From the NCBI GenBank assembly GCA_027451885.1, contig DAIDHX010000311.1, positions 1 through 64,000 of the forward strand: a DNA stretch of 64,000 nucleotides. The letters run 5' to 3'. Every line of letters begins with the position of its first letter. Within the stretch, counting starts at the first letter, position 1. Source of the stretch: Planctomycetales bacterium. Lineage in GTDB: Bacteria > Planctomycetota > Planctomycetia > Isosphaerales > Isosphaeraceae. Positions 18,118-26,971 of the stretch are shown piece by piece. The notes beneath the pieces were generated by a model, which worked only from the letters and a program-made list of their open reading frames with translations, was not told the origin of the DNA and searched no databases. Both the position numbers and the translations under genes were made by a program.

Positions 18118-18500
18118 TGAATGATCTTCATCCGTTGGTATCGCCAGTGGATCGCACCAAAAGCCCTGGGCCAATCCTACAAGAGCAAGCCGCTTTGGTC
18201 GACGGTTTCTCGCGGCCCGGCCGGCTTTCATGAAATACACGTGGAGACGTAATTGTGATCGAAATGCCCTGGTCGTGCACGACAGGCGGCTTCCGCTCCA
18301 GGTGTTGCTGCTCATCGGCGCTCGGGGAGATTCGTCCAGCGCCGTGGGGATCCCTCCGGCCGCGGCAACGCACGATCCGAGGGAGTTCACAAGTTCCAGT
18401 GCCCTGACTGGGCGAGTCGAGATCGGCCATTCACTCATCCCCCCTGCGCGGACGCGGGTCGCTGCCCGGTCCTTACCGCCTCGTGGGGATCGCGAGAAAC
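18118..18500. other. Intergenic stretch with no convincing gene
   Basis: 383 bases between the small hypothetical gene and the methyltransferase stop. Besides the candidate promoter at 18174-18202 I see no credible coding frame, strong hairpin or RNA gene. Confidence 0.5.
18174..18202 (-). promoter_or_regulatory. Candidate promoter for the small hypothetical gene
   Basis: On the minus strand TCGACC (18202-18197), a 17-base spacer and TAGGAT (18179-18174), giving a leader of about 50 bases to ATG 18117. Confidence 0.4.
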
Positions 18501-19322
18501 CTACTCGGACGCTTTCTGGAACACGAACAGGTTGTGATAGGCAAGTCGTGGCAGGCCCACGCGGCGGATCCAGAACTGGTTGAACCCGTGGATCAGGTTC
18601 CGTGAAAACTCTGGGCGGGCATAGATGTGCAAGTCAGAAAATACACCGGCCTTGCGTGCAATCATTTTGCAAGAGCGAGCCTCCATCTGATTGCGGAGCC
18701 ACGCTGGGTCGCAATGCCTCCAGAAGAGCTGCTCGCCCGCGAAGGGGCTGGTGTGTTCGATGCCCGCTGGCTTCACCGTCGCCGTGATCCTGCCCTTCCT
18801 TAATGTGCGCCAGGCCAGGCGCATGAGGTAAGCCTCGGGAGAATAGCGATTGATCTCCTCGAAGACCACGTAGCCCCCTGGTTTGGCCACCCGGACCAGT
18901 TCATCAAGGGCCTGCTCCGCCGCCGGAATATGCATGAGGACGCCGAAGCAAAGCACCAGGTCGAACTCGTCGGCGGGAAAGCTCAACGCCAGGATATCCT
19001 CGCGCTGGACGCTGATTTGATCGCTCAATCCCTGATGGGCCACATTTTGCCGCGCCGGCTCTAGAATCGCTTCGGAGTAGTCTGCCCCGGTTACGTTGTA
19101 GCCTCTCCGCGCCAGCCGAACCGAATTGGCGCAGATCCCGCACCCAATGTCGAGCGCCCGCGAACCCGCGGGCTGTTTCAGAACCGAAACGATCTCGTCG
19201 AAACAGCATTCGAAACTACGCTCACTGCCCGCACCACGGTACGTGTTCTCCCAGGAGTCGTGGATCGGCTTCTGGTTGACCTGACGCTTCATCTTCTCCG
19301 AAAGCTCGTTATCGAGACTCAT
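18501..19322 (-). CDS. Class I SAM-dependent methyltransferase
   Basis: 273 residues. A Rossmann-type methyltransferase core covers roughly residues 40-165: motif I ALDIGCGICANSVRLA, the acidic residue after strand 2 in VTGADYSEA, DILALSFPADEFDLVLCFGVLMHI, and KPGGYVVFEEINR. The C-terminal ~100 residues are not diagnostic. The acceptor substrate cannot be predicted; Ubi/biotin-type small-molecule or lipid substrates are usual for this layout. No operon partner is evident, as flanking gaps on both sides exceed 350 bases. The sequence has several rarer codons and a lower-GC upstream region, which may hint at transfer but is weak evidence. Confidence 0.82.
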   Translation of the reverse strand: MSLDNELSEKMKRQVNQKPIHDSWENTYRGAGSERSFECCFDEIVSVLKQPAGSRALDIGCGICANSVRLARRGYNVTGADYSEAILEPARQNVAHQGLSDQISVQREDILALSFPADEFDLVLCFGVLMHIPAAEQALDELVRVAKPGGYVVFEEINRYSPEAYLMRLAWRTLRKGRITATVKPAGIEHTSPFAGEQLFWRHCDPAWLRNQMEARSCKMIARKAGVFSDLHIYARPEFSRNLIHGFNQFWIRRVGLPRLAYHNLFVFQKASE

Positions 19323-19796
19323 GAATCAGTTCTCACTTACCGAGGAATCGGGGAGACCGCTGGGTGCAACGGAGAGGCAGTGCGATTGTGCACGCGTGAA
19401 CGCCCAGCTCTCCGAATTGGCCATGATAATCAGTCTAGCACGAGGATCGCGAGACGGAGTGGCCGCGTTCATATTTCGAAACAAACGGCTTGCTCACGTA
19501 CGAGAAACGGCCACGGACGGCATCATCTACGTCTGAACGCGGGATGGAATGGCAGCGACTTCCAGGCCGTTATTTTGGAACCGTCGTTTATTGCGCAATC
19601 GCTCCGGACAGGGATCTGAGGGATGCGGAAGGTTGCCAGGCCAGCTTTGCCTGCCGACGCGCAGATGACGGAGTGCCGGGTCGAAGCGCGGGGGGCCGCT
19701 TGCCGGCCCTGGTCGTCCGCGGGAGTGCCCATGGCCTGGGCCTGGTCTGATCGATCGCGAGAGGACTGTTTTGAACTCGCGCTCGACGGTCCGTTG
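19323..19796. other. 474-base intergenic stretch, nothing recognised
   Basis: Lies between the methyltransferase start and the acyltransferase stop, both on the minus strand. Short open frames on the plus strand have no family resemblance or ribosome-binding site. A TATCAT-like box on the minus strand near 19422 lacks a matching -35. It is slightly lower in GC than its surroundings. Confidence 0.4.
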
Positions 19797-21455
19797 TCAG
19801 GGAACGGAGGGTGCGGGGTGCGTCCGCTCTGGCCGCGTCCGTGGGCCGTTCAGGAGCTTTCCGAGCCAGGTATAGCGCACCATGGTCTGGTAGTTCCAGA
19901 GCAGGAACCCGGTTACGCTCGCGGTGATCAGGGCGAACTTCAGCAGAGCGGGGAGCGGCCAGTCGCGCACCAGGTACTGCGCGGCGATGATGAGCGGCAC
20001 ATGGGCAAGGTAGAGCCAGTATGCCGAGTCAGAAAGATAACGCATGGCCGGGCTCTCGACCGGGCAGAGGCGATGGAACAATCCCATGCAGCCGAAGGTC
20101 ATGAGCCAGGGGTAAGCTGCCTGCAAGCCAATGGAAAGGAATCGGTGGATGCGTGGATCGAGCGGGATTCCCGCGATCAGGAGCGTATCCGAGGCTGGGG
20201 CGGCAAGGATCAACGTGAGCGGAAACACAAGCAAAAGTGCCAGGGCCAAAGGCGCCCACCAGCGCTTGCCGACCTGTGCTTCGCGATCGTTGAACTGGTA
20301 ATAGAGTGCGCCGAAGCCGAAGAATATGGAGTAATATGCGAGCACGTGAGGGATGGGTAAGATCCCTGTTGATGTATCTGGGCCGATCAGCCCCGCGCCA
20401 TCGGTGTCCATGCAGGCCTGCGGCAACATTGTGAGTGGAACCAGCCAGAGGTAGCGTGCGGGAGAGATTACAGGCCATGCGGGCAGCCGGATCACGGGCA
20501 GGATTGATGCGAGGGCTGAAACCGCGGCCAGGCCGAGTACGAGCCACCACAGGAACCAGAGAAACCAGAGGTGGCTGAAGAGCGGGATCTGCATCAGGAG
20601 GTCCGTGACGCCGGCCTTCTTACCTTCGATTGCGCCGTTCTGGCTGAGCAGATCGACGATCGCGGCCTTACGTGCGGCAAGGCCGTCCTCGGTCACGGGC
20701 AATTTGAGGTACCGAGCGAAGTAGACGGTTGTGCCGGGGTCGATCTTTGCATTTGTGAGCGGTGTTTCGCCGCGATGGTTTGGTGCGTTGAGGTTGGCGC
20801 CATGTTCGATCAGAGCGGTCACGACTTCGGTGTTGCCGAGAAAAGTGGCGGCGTGGAGCGGCGTGCCGCCGTCGCTGGCGGCCGCATTGACGTTCGCGCC
20901 GCGCTCGATGAGCAACCGGGCCGCCGCGGCCTGATTGCCAATCGCGGCGTGATGCAGCGGCGTGAGGGTAAGCGCTCCGCCGGCTCCGTTCACCGCCGCG
21001 CCAAGGCCCAGGTGCCGTTCGATGGCGGCGACGTCCCCCGCTTGCGACGCGCTCCAGATGGTCGCGGAGGGGTCGGATTCAGAAGCCGCGTTCCTGGCCG
21101 CGGATTCGATCGCGAGGCTGGAGACGCCGTTCGTCAACGGAATGATCGTGAACAGGCCCAGCAGCAGCGGCACCAACACCCTCTTGAAGCGGTGCCCGAC
21201 GAGCGCGCGACGCCCGCGACGCGCGAGGAGCATCGCGCTAAAAAAACCGCTCATCACAAAGAAAAGAGGCATTCGAAAGCCATGGATCGCCGAGAACAGC
21301 ACCCCAAATCCCGGGCTCTGCCGGGAGTCTGAGACCACCCAGAACGCGGGAAAAAAGGAGAGTGCGGCATGGAGGGCGATCCCCAGCAGCATGGCAGACG
21401 CACGCAGGGCGTCGAGGTCGGAACGGCGGGGAACGGGCGTGCTTTCAGTGCTCAT
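19797..21455 (-). CDS. Acyltransferase-3 membrane protein with inserted ankyrin repeats
   Basis: 552 residues. Residues 1-115 are the start of an acyltransferase-3/MdoC-like membrane protein: LDALRASAMLLGIALHAAL with the conserved His near 29, and FRMPLFFVMSGFF. Residues about 132-278 are ankyrin repeats (TPLHHAAIGNQAAAARLLI, GGTPLHAATFLGNTEVVTAL, RGETPLTNA). From about 285 the membrane domain resumes with LFSHLWFLWFLWWL and further helices to the end, including AYWLYLAHVPLIIAAQYLV. The ankyrin block thus sits in a loop between predicted helices 3 and 4 of one continuous frame. The family transfers acyl or succinyl groups to envelope glycans or lipids. If the N-terminus is cytoplasmic, the loop faces the periplasm. 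The function of the insert is unknown. Confidence 0.82.
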   Translation of the reverse strand: MSTESTPVPRRSDLDALRASAMLLGIALHAALSFFPAFWVVSDSRQSPGFGVLFSAIHGFRMPLFFVMSGFFSAMLLARRGRRALVGHRFKRVLVPLLLGLFTIIPLTNGVSSLAIESAARNAASESDPSATIWSASQAGDVAAIERHLGLGAAVNGAGGALTLTPLHHAAIGNQAAAARLLIERGANVNAAASDGGTPLHAATFLGNTEVVTALIEHGANLNAPNHRGETPLTNAKIDPGTTVYFARYLKLPVTEDGLAARKAAIVDLLSQNGAIEGKKAGVTDLLMQIPLFSHLWFLWFLWWLVLGLAAVSALASILPVIRLPAWPVISPARYLWLVPLTMLPQACMDTDGAGLIGPDTSTGILPIPHVLAYYSIFFGFGALYYQFNDREAQVGKRWWAPLALALLLVFPLTLILAAPASDTLLIAGIPLDPRIHRFLSIGLQAAYPWLMTFGCMGLFHRLCPVESPAMRYLSDSAYWLYLAHVPLIIAAQYLVRDWPLPALLKFALITASVTGFLLWNYQTMVRYTWLGKLLNGPRTRPERTHPAPSVP

Positions 21456-21588
21456 GCGAAGAGTTTCGCTCGGTCGTGCGGGTTATTGAACAGGCTGCCC
21501 TGGAATCGCGACAAGTTTGTTTAATCTTTCTCCGCTGTTGTGTAGGCTGAGAGCCTTCTTCGGAACCGGTCGTTGCAGAGGACGAACC

Positions 21589-23751
21589 ATGTTTGAGATT
21601 CAACACATGACGCAATTTGGGTGTGTCAGGCAACCGCGCTTTCCTGGGATCGGAATTCTGGCGGCGGCTCTCCTTGTTGCTTCGGCTGTTTCAGCCAGGG
21701 CGGACGAGGAACCTGCGCGTGACTCGGCGACGGACAAGACGCTGGTCGCGTGGGTTGCGCCCGCGAACCTGGCGCAGCGGGGCGGCAGTGTGCTTACGAT
21801 CCAGAGCGGCGACCGATTCGACGCGATCGTGTTCGGCGAGCGGGCGCGCGGCAAGTGGATGGCCGGCAGCGAATTCTTCCGTCGCACGCAGGAGAACCAG
21901 GACGAGAATCCCGCGGAGACGGCGGGGCCAGGGGAGCTCGTGCAGGTGGCGATCGTCCACGCGAAGGACGAGGTTCGCATTTACCGCAACGGATCGCTTT
22001 ATGCGTCGTATCGAACCAACCCGATGGACCTCACGAGCGAAGCACACGCGATTGTGGTCTTCGGTCTGCGCCACGTGGGTGCGGGCGATGGTGCGTACTT
22101 TGCGGGCTCGATCGACGACGCGCGGATCTACCGCCAGGCGCTCACGCAGGATCAGTTGCGCGCGCTTCAGCCGAACCAGCCTTCGGAGATCTTGCCGCTC
22201 GCGTGGTGGGATTTCGAGCACGGCTCGGCGGCGGACCGCACGGGATATTTCGCCCATCGCGCAACGGGTGGTAAGGCGAAGGTGGCGAACGGCCGACTCC
22301 AGCTCGACGGCCAGGGATATTTGATCGCCGCGCGAACGGAGACCGAGCTTGAACGTGTGAAGGTCGCTGCGCCCCTGTATCGCCCTGACGGGCCGTATGT
22401 TCCCGACCAGCCGCGCTGGCCCGCCCCCGCGCCAGGAAACTGGGTGACCTATCACCTTGCCCATCCGGGGCCTGGGATCGCCGTGCCAGGTGATCCCAAC
22501 TGCATCTTCGATCACAAGGGGAAGGTGCACCTGCACTATATCTACCGCAACGCGTGGGGCTTCGCGTTCGCACACGTCTCAAGCGACGACATGGTCCACT
22601 GGCGCTGGCACAAGACAGCGCTTTCGCCGGCGACCACCGGCCACGGCATGTTCAGCGGCACAGGGTTTTACACAAAGGACGGCCGGCCCGCGATCATCTA
22701 TCACGGCCAGGGCCTGGGCCGAAACGTGATCCAGTACGCGGCCGATGACGCCTTCGAGTCATGGACAAAGCCCGAGCAGGTCGTGCCCCGGAACCCCGAC
22801 GGCACCGAGCCTCAGATCCGCCACTGGGACCCCGATTGCTGGATCCGGGACGGCGTCTATTACGCGCTCAGCGGCGGGCAAAATCCCCAGCTCATGAAGT
22901 CCGCGGATCTCAAGAACTGGAGCTACCTGGGGGATCTCTTGCATCCCGCGTACCCGGCGAACCTGGGGATTCGAAAGGATGAAGATATCTCATGTGCGAA
23001 CATGTTCCCAATTGGGAACGAGTGGATGCTCCTGTGTATCAGCCATCCCCGGGGCGCACGCTATTATCTGGGCGGCTTCAAGGATGAGAAGTTTCTGCCG
23101 CGTATGCATGCGATGCTGAGTTTTGGCGGCAACCAGTTCTTCGCTCCCGAGTCGGTGCTCACGCGGGATGGCCGGCGGGTGATGTGGGCGTGGCTCCTGA
23201 ACATGCCGATCGAGCCCTCGGGCGTGCAATCGCTTCCGCGCGAGCTCGAGCTTCCCAGGGATGGTGTGTTGCGCATCCGCCCGCTGCGTGAACTTGCCAA
23301 TCTGCGGTCTGACGGCAATTGGCGCGAGGGCCTGGTGGTCAAGGAAGGCACGCGTCTGGAGGTGCCCGAGGCCGAGGGGGACGCCTTCGAGCTCGAGATT
23401 ACGGTCGCTGGCCCCGTGCCGCCCGAGTTCGGCGTGTCGCTGCTCGGCGATGCGCGCGGCCAGGGGGGCATGAACATCATTGCGGGCACGGGCCGAAACT
23501 CGCTTGTGGTCGGTACGACCGAGGCGCCCTTCACGCTTGAAGCGGGCGAGGAGTTGAGGCTGCGCATCTTTGTCGACAAGAACCTGGTGGAAGTGTTTGC
23601 CAATGACCGCCAGGCCGCCGTCTTCGCGGTGAAGTCCGCGCGGCCCACGCCCCGGGTTGCATTCCATGCAAAGGCGGGTGATGCGCGGGTAAAAGCGCTC
23701 AAGACCTGGCGGCTCAGATCGATCTATCGGGACGATCGAGCGGGGGAATGA
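21589..23751 (+). CDS. Exported GH32-like glycosidase with LamG-type N-terminus
   Basis: 720 residues from ATG 21589, chosen for AGAGGA six bases upstream. A signal peptide (GILAAALLVASAVSARA) is followed by a concanavalin/LamG-like domain (about 45-230, ending GSIDDARIYRQALTQDQL) and a five-bladed GH32-type domain (about 285-560) plus a beta-sandwich C-terminus (LRIFVDKNLVEVFANDRQ, typical of GH32). The nucleophile region is GDPNCIFDHKG (D302) and the transition-state Asp lies in HWDPDCW (D414). The usual acid/base Glu-Cys is replaced by S468-C469 in EDISCANMF. It probably acts on fructan- or arabinan-like sugars outside the cytoplasm, but activity is uncertain. It is divergent from the acyltransferase gene. 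Confidence 0.8.
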   Translation: MFEIQHMTQFGCVRQPRFPGIGILAAALLVASAVSARADEEPARDSATDKTLVAWVAPANLAQRGGSVLTIQSGDRFDAIVFGERARGKWMAGSEFFRRTQENQDENPAETAGPGELVQVAIVHAKDEVRIYRNGSLYASYRTNPMDLTSEAHAIVVFGLRHVGAGDGAYFAGSIDDARIYRQALTQDQLRALQPNQPSEILPLAWWDFEHGSAADRTGYFAHRATGGKAKVANGRLQLDGQGYLIAARTETELERVKVAAPLYRPDGPYVPDQPRWPAPAPGNWVTYHLAHPGPGIAVPGDPNCIFDHKGKVHLHYIYRNAWGFAFAHVSSDDMVHWRWHKTALSPATTGHGMFSGTGFYTKDGRPAIIYHGQGLGRNVIQYAADDAFESWTKPEQVVPRNPDGTEPQIRHWDPDCWIRDGVYYALSGGQNPQLMKSADLKNWSYLGDLLHPAYPANLGIRKDEDISCANMFPIGNEWMLLCISHPRGARYYLGGFKDEKFLPRMHAMLSFGGNQFFAPESVLTRDGRRVMWAWLLNMPIEPSGVQSLPRELELPRDGVLRIRPLRELANLRSDGNWREGLVVKEGTRLEVPEAEGDAFELEITVAGPVPPEFGVSLLGDARGQGGMNIIAGTGRNSLVVGTTEAPFTLEAGEELRLRIFVDKNLVEVFANDRQAAVFAVKSARPTPRVAFHAKAGDARVKALKTWRLRSIYRDDRAGE

Positions 23752-23824
23752 ACTCGCGGGGTCCCGCACGAGCCGGGCTGCGCGAGCGGCTCGATCGGGA
23801 TCGTACCAACTCGAGAGGTGCATC

Positions 23825-24802
23825 ATGGCGGCCGGCACGGAGACGGGCTCGGACGATACGCGGATCTCGCGTCTTGCTCCCGAGCCGTCCCGGCTGACGC
23901 TCGCGGATCTCTGTGTGATTGTCGCCGGCTTCGCGGTGGCGTTTGCGATTCCCCAGCGGGTGAGCCTGTTTCCGTATCTGGTCTCGTCAGGGAAATCCCC
24001 GGTGGTTTATCTCGCCCCTGGCGCCATGATCCTCCTGCTGCGGATCCTTCCCAGTCTTGGCATCGTGCTGACCGTGGCGGTGGCTTACAGAAAGGCGAGG
24101 TACGGCGGCCTGGTGCGCCCCGCGGAGCTCGTTGCGTTCACATTCGCGGCGTCCTGCCTGCTCGATGCGATTCCGAACCTGGACGAGGGGGTCAACGCCT
24201 ACTACCAGGCGAGAGTCGGTCCCGTTCTCGACTTCGGTCTTGCGCGGTGGCTCGTCTCCGCGCCTGCCTGGTTGGGGATTGGCGTTCTGATCGCCGCGCT
24301 TTTGTGGCTCTATCCGCGAACCCTGGCTGGTTCGAGGCCATGCGCCCTCGGCACAGTCGTTGTAATCCTGGCCGGGCTGATCCTGTGGTTCTGGGGGCCG
24401 ATCGCGGTCACTCAGCTTGAGCTCCCCTGGCTGCTGATTCCCAGCCCCGCGGGCGATCCGCGAACCTGGGGATGGCTGGGAACCGTGGTGGATGTGCTTC
24501 GATTCACGGTGAGGTACGGCCCGTGGTTGTTGACCTGGTGCTTGCCCTTCGCGGCGGTGGCGAGATCCTGGCTTGCCTGGCGACGGAGCGCACGCAAGAA
24601 GCCTGTCTGGACCGAGCGGGCCTGCGTCCTGCTTGCGATGGCGGCTCTTCCGACCGCCGTCGCCGCTGTCGCCGCCGGGGGTACATCGTCTTTCGGAGGA
24701 GCGATCGCCGTCGCGGGGGCGTTTCTGCTGGCGTGGTCGATCACTGGCAAGGTGGGCGTGGGCCCCACGCCCGCGCCTGCCGCCAACGCGCGGGAATCGT
24801 GA
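23825..24802 (+). CDS. Hypothetical multi-pass membrane protein
   Basis: 325 residues; ATG at 23825 with GAGAGG six bases upstream. I do not recognise a family. Around seven hydrophobic helices are visible, for example LADLCVIVAGFAVAFAI, PGAMILLLRILPSLGIVLTV, WLGIGVLIAALLWLY, VVVILAGLILWFW and a last pair near the C-terminus (CVLLAMAALPTAVAAVAAGG). No catalytic motif is apparent. It follows the GH32-like gene by 73 bases and ends 27 bases from the convergent next gene. Confidence 0.7.
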   Translation: MAAGTETGSDDTRISRLAPEPSRLTLADLCVIVAGFAVAFAIPQRVSLFPYLVSSGKSPVVYLAPGAMILLLRILPSLGIVLTVAVAYRKARYGGLVRPAELVAFTFAASCLLDAIPNLDEGVNAYYQARVGPVLDFGLARWLVSAPAWLGIGVLIAALLWLYPRTLAGSRPCALGTVVVILAGLILWFWGPIAVTQLELPWLLIPSPAGDPRTWGWLGTVVDVLRFTVRYGPWLLTWCLPFAAVARSWLAWRRSARKKPVWTERACVLLAMAALPTAVAAVAAGGTSSFGGAIAVAGAFLLAWSITGKVGVGPTPAPAANARES

Positions 24803-24804
24803 AG

Positions 24805-24818
24805 CACGCCGCGGCGTG
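24805..24818. other. 14-bp perfect palindrome between convergent genes
   Basis: CACGCCGCGGCGTG lies between the stops of the two membrane-protein genes. It could form a tight hairpin or simply be a palindromic site; a terminator role is only a guess. Confidence 0.3.
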
Positions 24819-24829
24819 ATCGCATGCCG

Positions 24830-25570
24830 TTACGCCGTTTCGATGCGAATCGCCTCGGCCTTGGCAAAAAGCCGCCCCTCAACGCCGTTGGCCAGCATCA
24901 CCACGTCGAACGCCGCACGCCAAACGGCATCGTCCAGGCTGGAGCGGGTGTAGAGCGATGTCAGGTTGCTGATTAGTGCCAGCATCTCAGTGCACAGTAA
25001 GAGGTAAGTGTAATCGAGCCGTGCGGGGGATTCGGCCGAGCTCTGGTCAGCACGGTAGAGCTCAGGGGTGTAATAGAGCTGTGTAATGTCGACGAGCCGT
25101 ACGTACTCCAGGAGCTCGCCAATGCATGTGAGCGCGCGCTTGCGCTTGACTCTCGCCTCGAAGGTGACAAGCGAATAGAGAGCGCCTGTGACCACAATGA
25201 GCACGTTGACGCCGGCGTCCGCGGTTTCGAAGACCTCTCCGATCGTGCCGAACACCCAGCGGGCACGGATGTGAAACGCCAGAAAGAGCAGCCCGGCCAC
25301 GGCGATCCCGACCACCGCGAAGCAGGCGACGCGTATGGTGTAGATCGGCATCCGCGAGCGCTGGGCACGCTCGTCGGTTACGTGGGCGATCGCCGCCAGT
25401 TTCGCCGCGATCCCGGCGAGGTTGGTCCCAGGGAACTTCTCGCCGATCCTGCGCGAGAGGTTTTCCGCGGTTTCGATGATGCGCGACGGATCGAGTGGGT
25501 AGTTCCGGGCCGGAGCCGGGCCCGCCGCCAGGCCGGAGGCGCCAGCGCCTGCTTCTGTCACGTCGGTCAT
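24830..25570 (-). CDS. Hypothetical membrane protein with two helices
   Basis: 246 residues; AAGG lies five bases before the ATG. Not recognised. A soluble N-terminus of about 75 residues leads to two hydrophobic helices, roughly 78-98 (YTIRVACFAVVGIAVAGLLF) and 112-135 (VNVLIVVTGALYSLVTF), separated by a short loop, then a helical C-terminal half of about 100 residues with many acidic and aromatic residues. The arrangement resembles small bacterial membrane proteins with a large cytoplasmic tail. No enzymatic motif is seen. Confidence 0.65.
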   Translation of the reverse strand: MTDVTEAGAGASGLAAGPAPARNYPLDPSRIIETAENLSRRIGEKFPGTNLAGIAAKLAAIAHVTDERAQRSRMPIYTIRVACFAVVGIAVAGLLFLAFHIRARWVFGTIGEVFETADAGVNVLIVVTGALYSLVTFEARVKRKRALTCIGELLEYVRLVDITQLYYTPELYRADQSSAESPARLDYTYLLLCTEMLALISNLTSLYTRSSLDDAVWRAAFDVVMLANGVEGRLFAKAEAIRIETA

Positions 25571-25746
25571 CGCGGCCTTCGCTCCCCTCGTTCCTTGTAC
25601 CCGAATGTCACCCAGTCCCTCGTGCGTGTGTTATGTATTCTTGCAGCGGCCTCGAACTTGCCTCAAGCTGGGGATTCCTTGCCCAGCGTTTGTTCTACAT
25701 TGGAGCGGCCGGGATTCTGCCTGATCGACCTGGAGAGAAGCGGCAC

Positions 25747-26817
25747 ATGATTCGCAACCGGAAGCGAGGCGTTCGTCAAATCCAGCCCAGCGGCGAGATG
25801 CTCGAGGATCGCCGTCTCCCCTCAGGCCTTTACCCTGCGCTTGCGCCTCCCCCCGCGCCCGGGCTGTTCATTGAGCCAACCGCCGGCCGGGCGCCCATTA
25901 TTCATGCCATCGATTCGGCACGATCCCAGATCCGGCTCGGAATCTGCAATATCAGCGACCCCGGAATTGGCTCGGCCCTGATCGCCGCGGCGGGACGAGG
26001 GGTCCATGTGCAAGTCATCGTCGACCAGGCGGACTATCACGCCAAGACGGCTGAACAGGCTCTGGTCGCCCATCTCATCGCGGGCGGCGTCTCGGTGCAT
26101 CTCAGCAATTCCATGTTTCCCCAAAGCTTTGAGAAGGATCTGATCATCGACCAGCGCAGGGTGTTGATCATGACCATGTGCTTGATCCCGCAGACCTTCA
26201 CCGACACCCGCGATTACGGCGTCGTGCTGGCGAATCCGGCGGTCATCCGTGAGACGACGGCCGTCTTCAACAAGGACTGGGCCTACTCCGCCCCTCCAGG
26301 GCAGCCCACGCCGGCGTTCAATCCCACCCCCGCGCTCCACGTACCCTACCTGATCTGGGGACCGACGAACGCCAACGCCCAGCTCTCCCGGCTCATCCAG
26401 AGCGCACGCAGCTCCTTGCTCATCACCACCGAGCTGCTCGACGATCTCTATCTGGAATCTCAGATCATCGCGGCCGCCCAGCGCGGGGTGAGGGTGCGCA
26501 TCATCACACCGCTCACCACCCGTGAAGGAACGGATAACTCCCAGGCCATCCACCTGCTTGAAGCCAACGGCGTGCAGGTGCGGATCACACCCACGCTGTA
26601 CCCCATGGGAAGTGAGCCTCCATACATGCACGCCAAGTCGATCATCGTCGACGGCAAGGTCGCCTACCTGGGATCGATCGATATTCAAACCACCGAAGCC
26701 ACTCAGGATCGCGAGCTGGGCGTCATTCTCAGCCAGCATTTGGTAGTCAGCCGCATGACCATGCAGTTCCAGAGAGACTGGAAGACGGCTCTTGAGCCGC
26801 CCCCAGCCGTGTCGTAA
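25747..26817 (+). CDS. Exported phospholipase D-like protein, one HKD site degenerate
   Basis: 356 residues from ATG 25747 (GGAGAG about 9 bases upstream); earlier in-frame starts add no recognisable sequence. Near the N-terminus is MLEDRRLPSG, the LEDR-type sequence common at the start of exported planctomycete proteins. Two PLD-like repeats follow. The second has an intact H295-x-K297-x4-D302 in MHAKSIIVDGKVAYLGSID. The first keeps K130 and D135 but has Phe128 in place of His (SFEKDLIID). A two-HKD enzyme normally needs both His residues, so this one may be inactive, work as a dimer, or bind lipids or nucleic acids. No gene partner is obvious. Confidence 0.75.
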   Translation: MIRNRKRGVRQIQPSGEMLEDRRLPSGLYPALAPPPAPGLFIEPTAGRAPIIHAIDSARSQIRLGICNISDPGIGSALIAAAGRGVHVQVIVDQADYHAKTAEQALVAHLIAGGVSVHLSNSMFPQSFEKDLIIDQRRVLIMTMCLIPQTFTDTRDYGVVLANPAVIRETTAVFNKDWAYSAPPGQPTPAFNPTPALHVPYLIWGPTNANAQLSRLIQSARSSLLITTELLDDLYLESQIIAAAQRGVRVRIITPLTTREGTDNSQAIHLLEANGVQVRITPTLYPMGSEPPYMHAKSIIVDGKVAYLGSIDIQTTEATQDRELGVILSQHLVVSRMTMQFQRDWKTALEPPPAVS

Positions 26818-26898
26818 GTCCAAATCTGTCGCAACGTTACCTGCATAATCCCCCCAGACCGCAAAGTCCGGCTTGACCATCTCTCGAGCCGGATCTAA

Positions 26899-26918
26899 TA
26901 TACCTACCGTTCGGTATA
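26899..26918. promoter_or_regulatory. TetR-type operator upstream of the efflux operon
   Basis: TATACC and GGTATA are perfect 6-bp arms around 8 bases, and the inner TACCG/CGGTA arms (26905-26909, 26912-26916) make a nested repeat. It is the usual size for a TetR dimer and lies about 54 bases before the proposed TetR start, so autoregulation of the whole operon is likely. Confidence 0.65.
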
Positions 26919-26971
26919 CAGTCGCACGTCGATCCGATTGCCGGCTGACTCCAGCGCAGGCGGACACGTTC

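Noticed and set aside
18118-18438. N-terminal extension of the small hypothetical gene at 17842
   Set aside because: The added residues are low-complexity, and a promoter-like pair lies within it, so the short start was preferred.
26873-26971. Upstream extension of the TetR frame
   Set aside because: It would contain the operator and does not look like the TetR family; the HTH starts after 26972.
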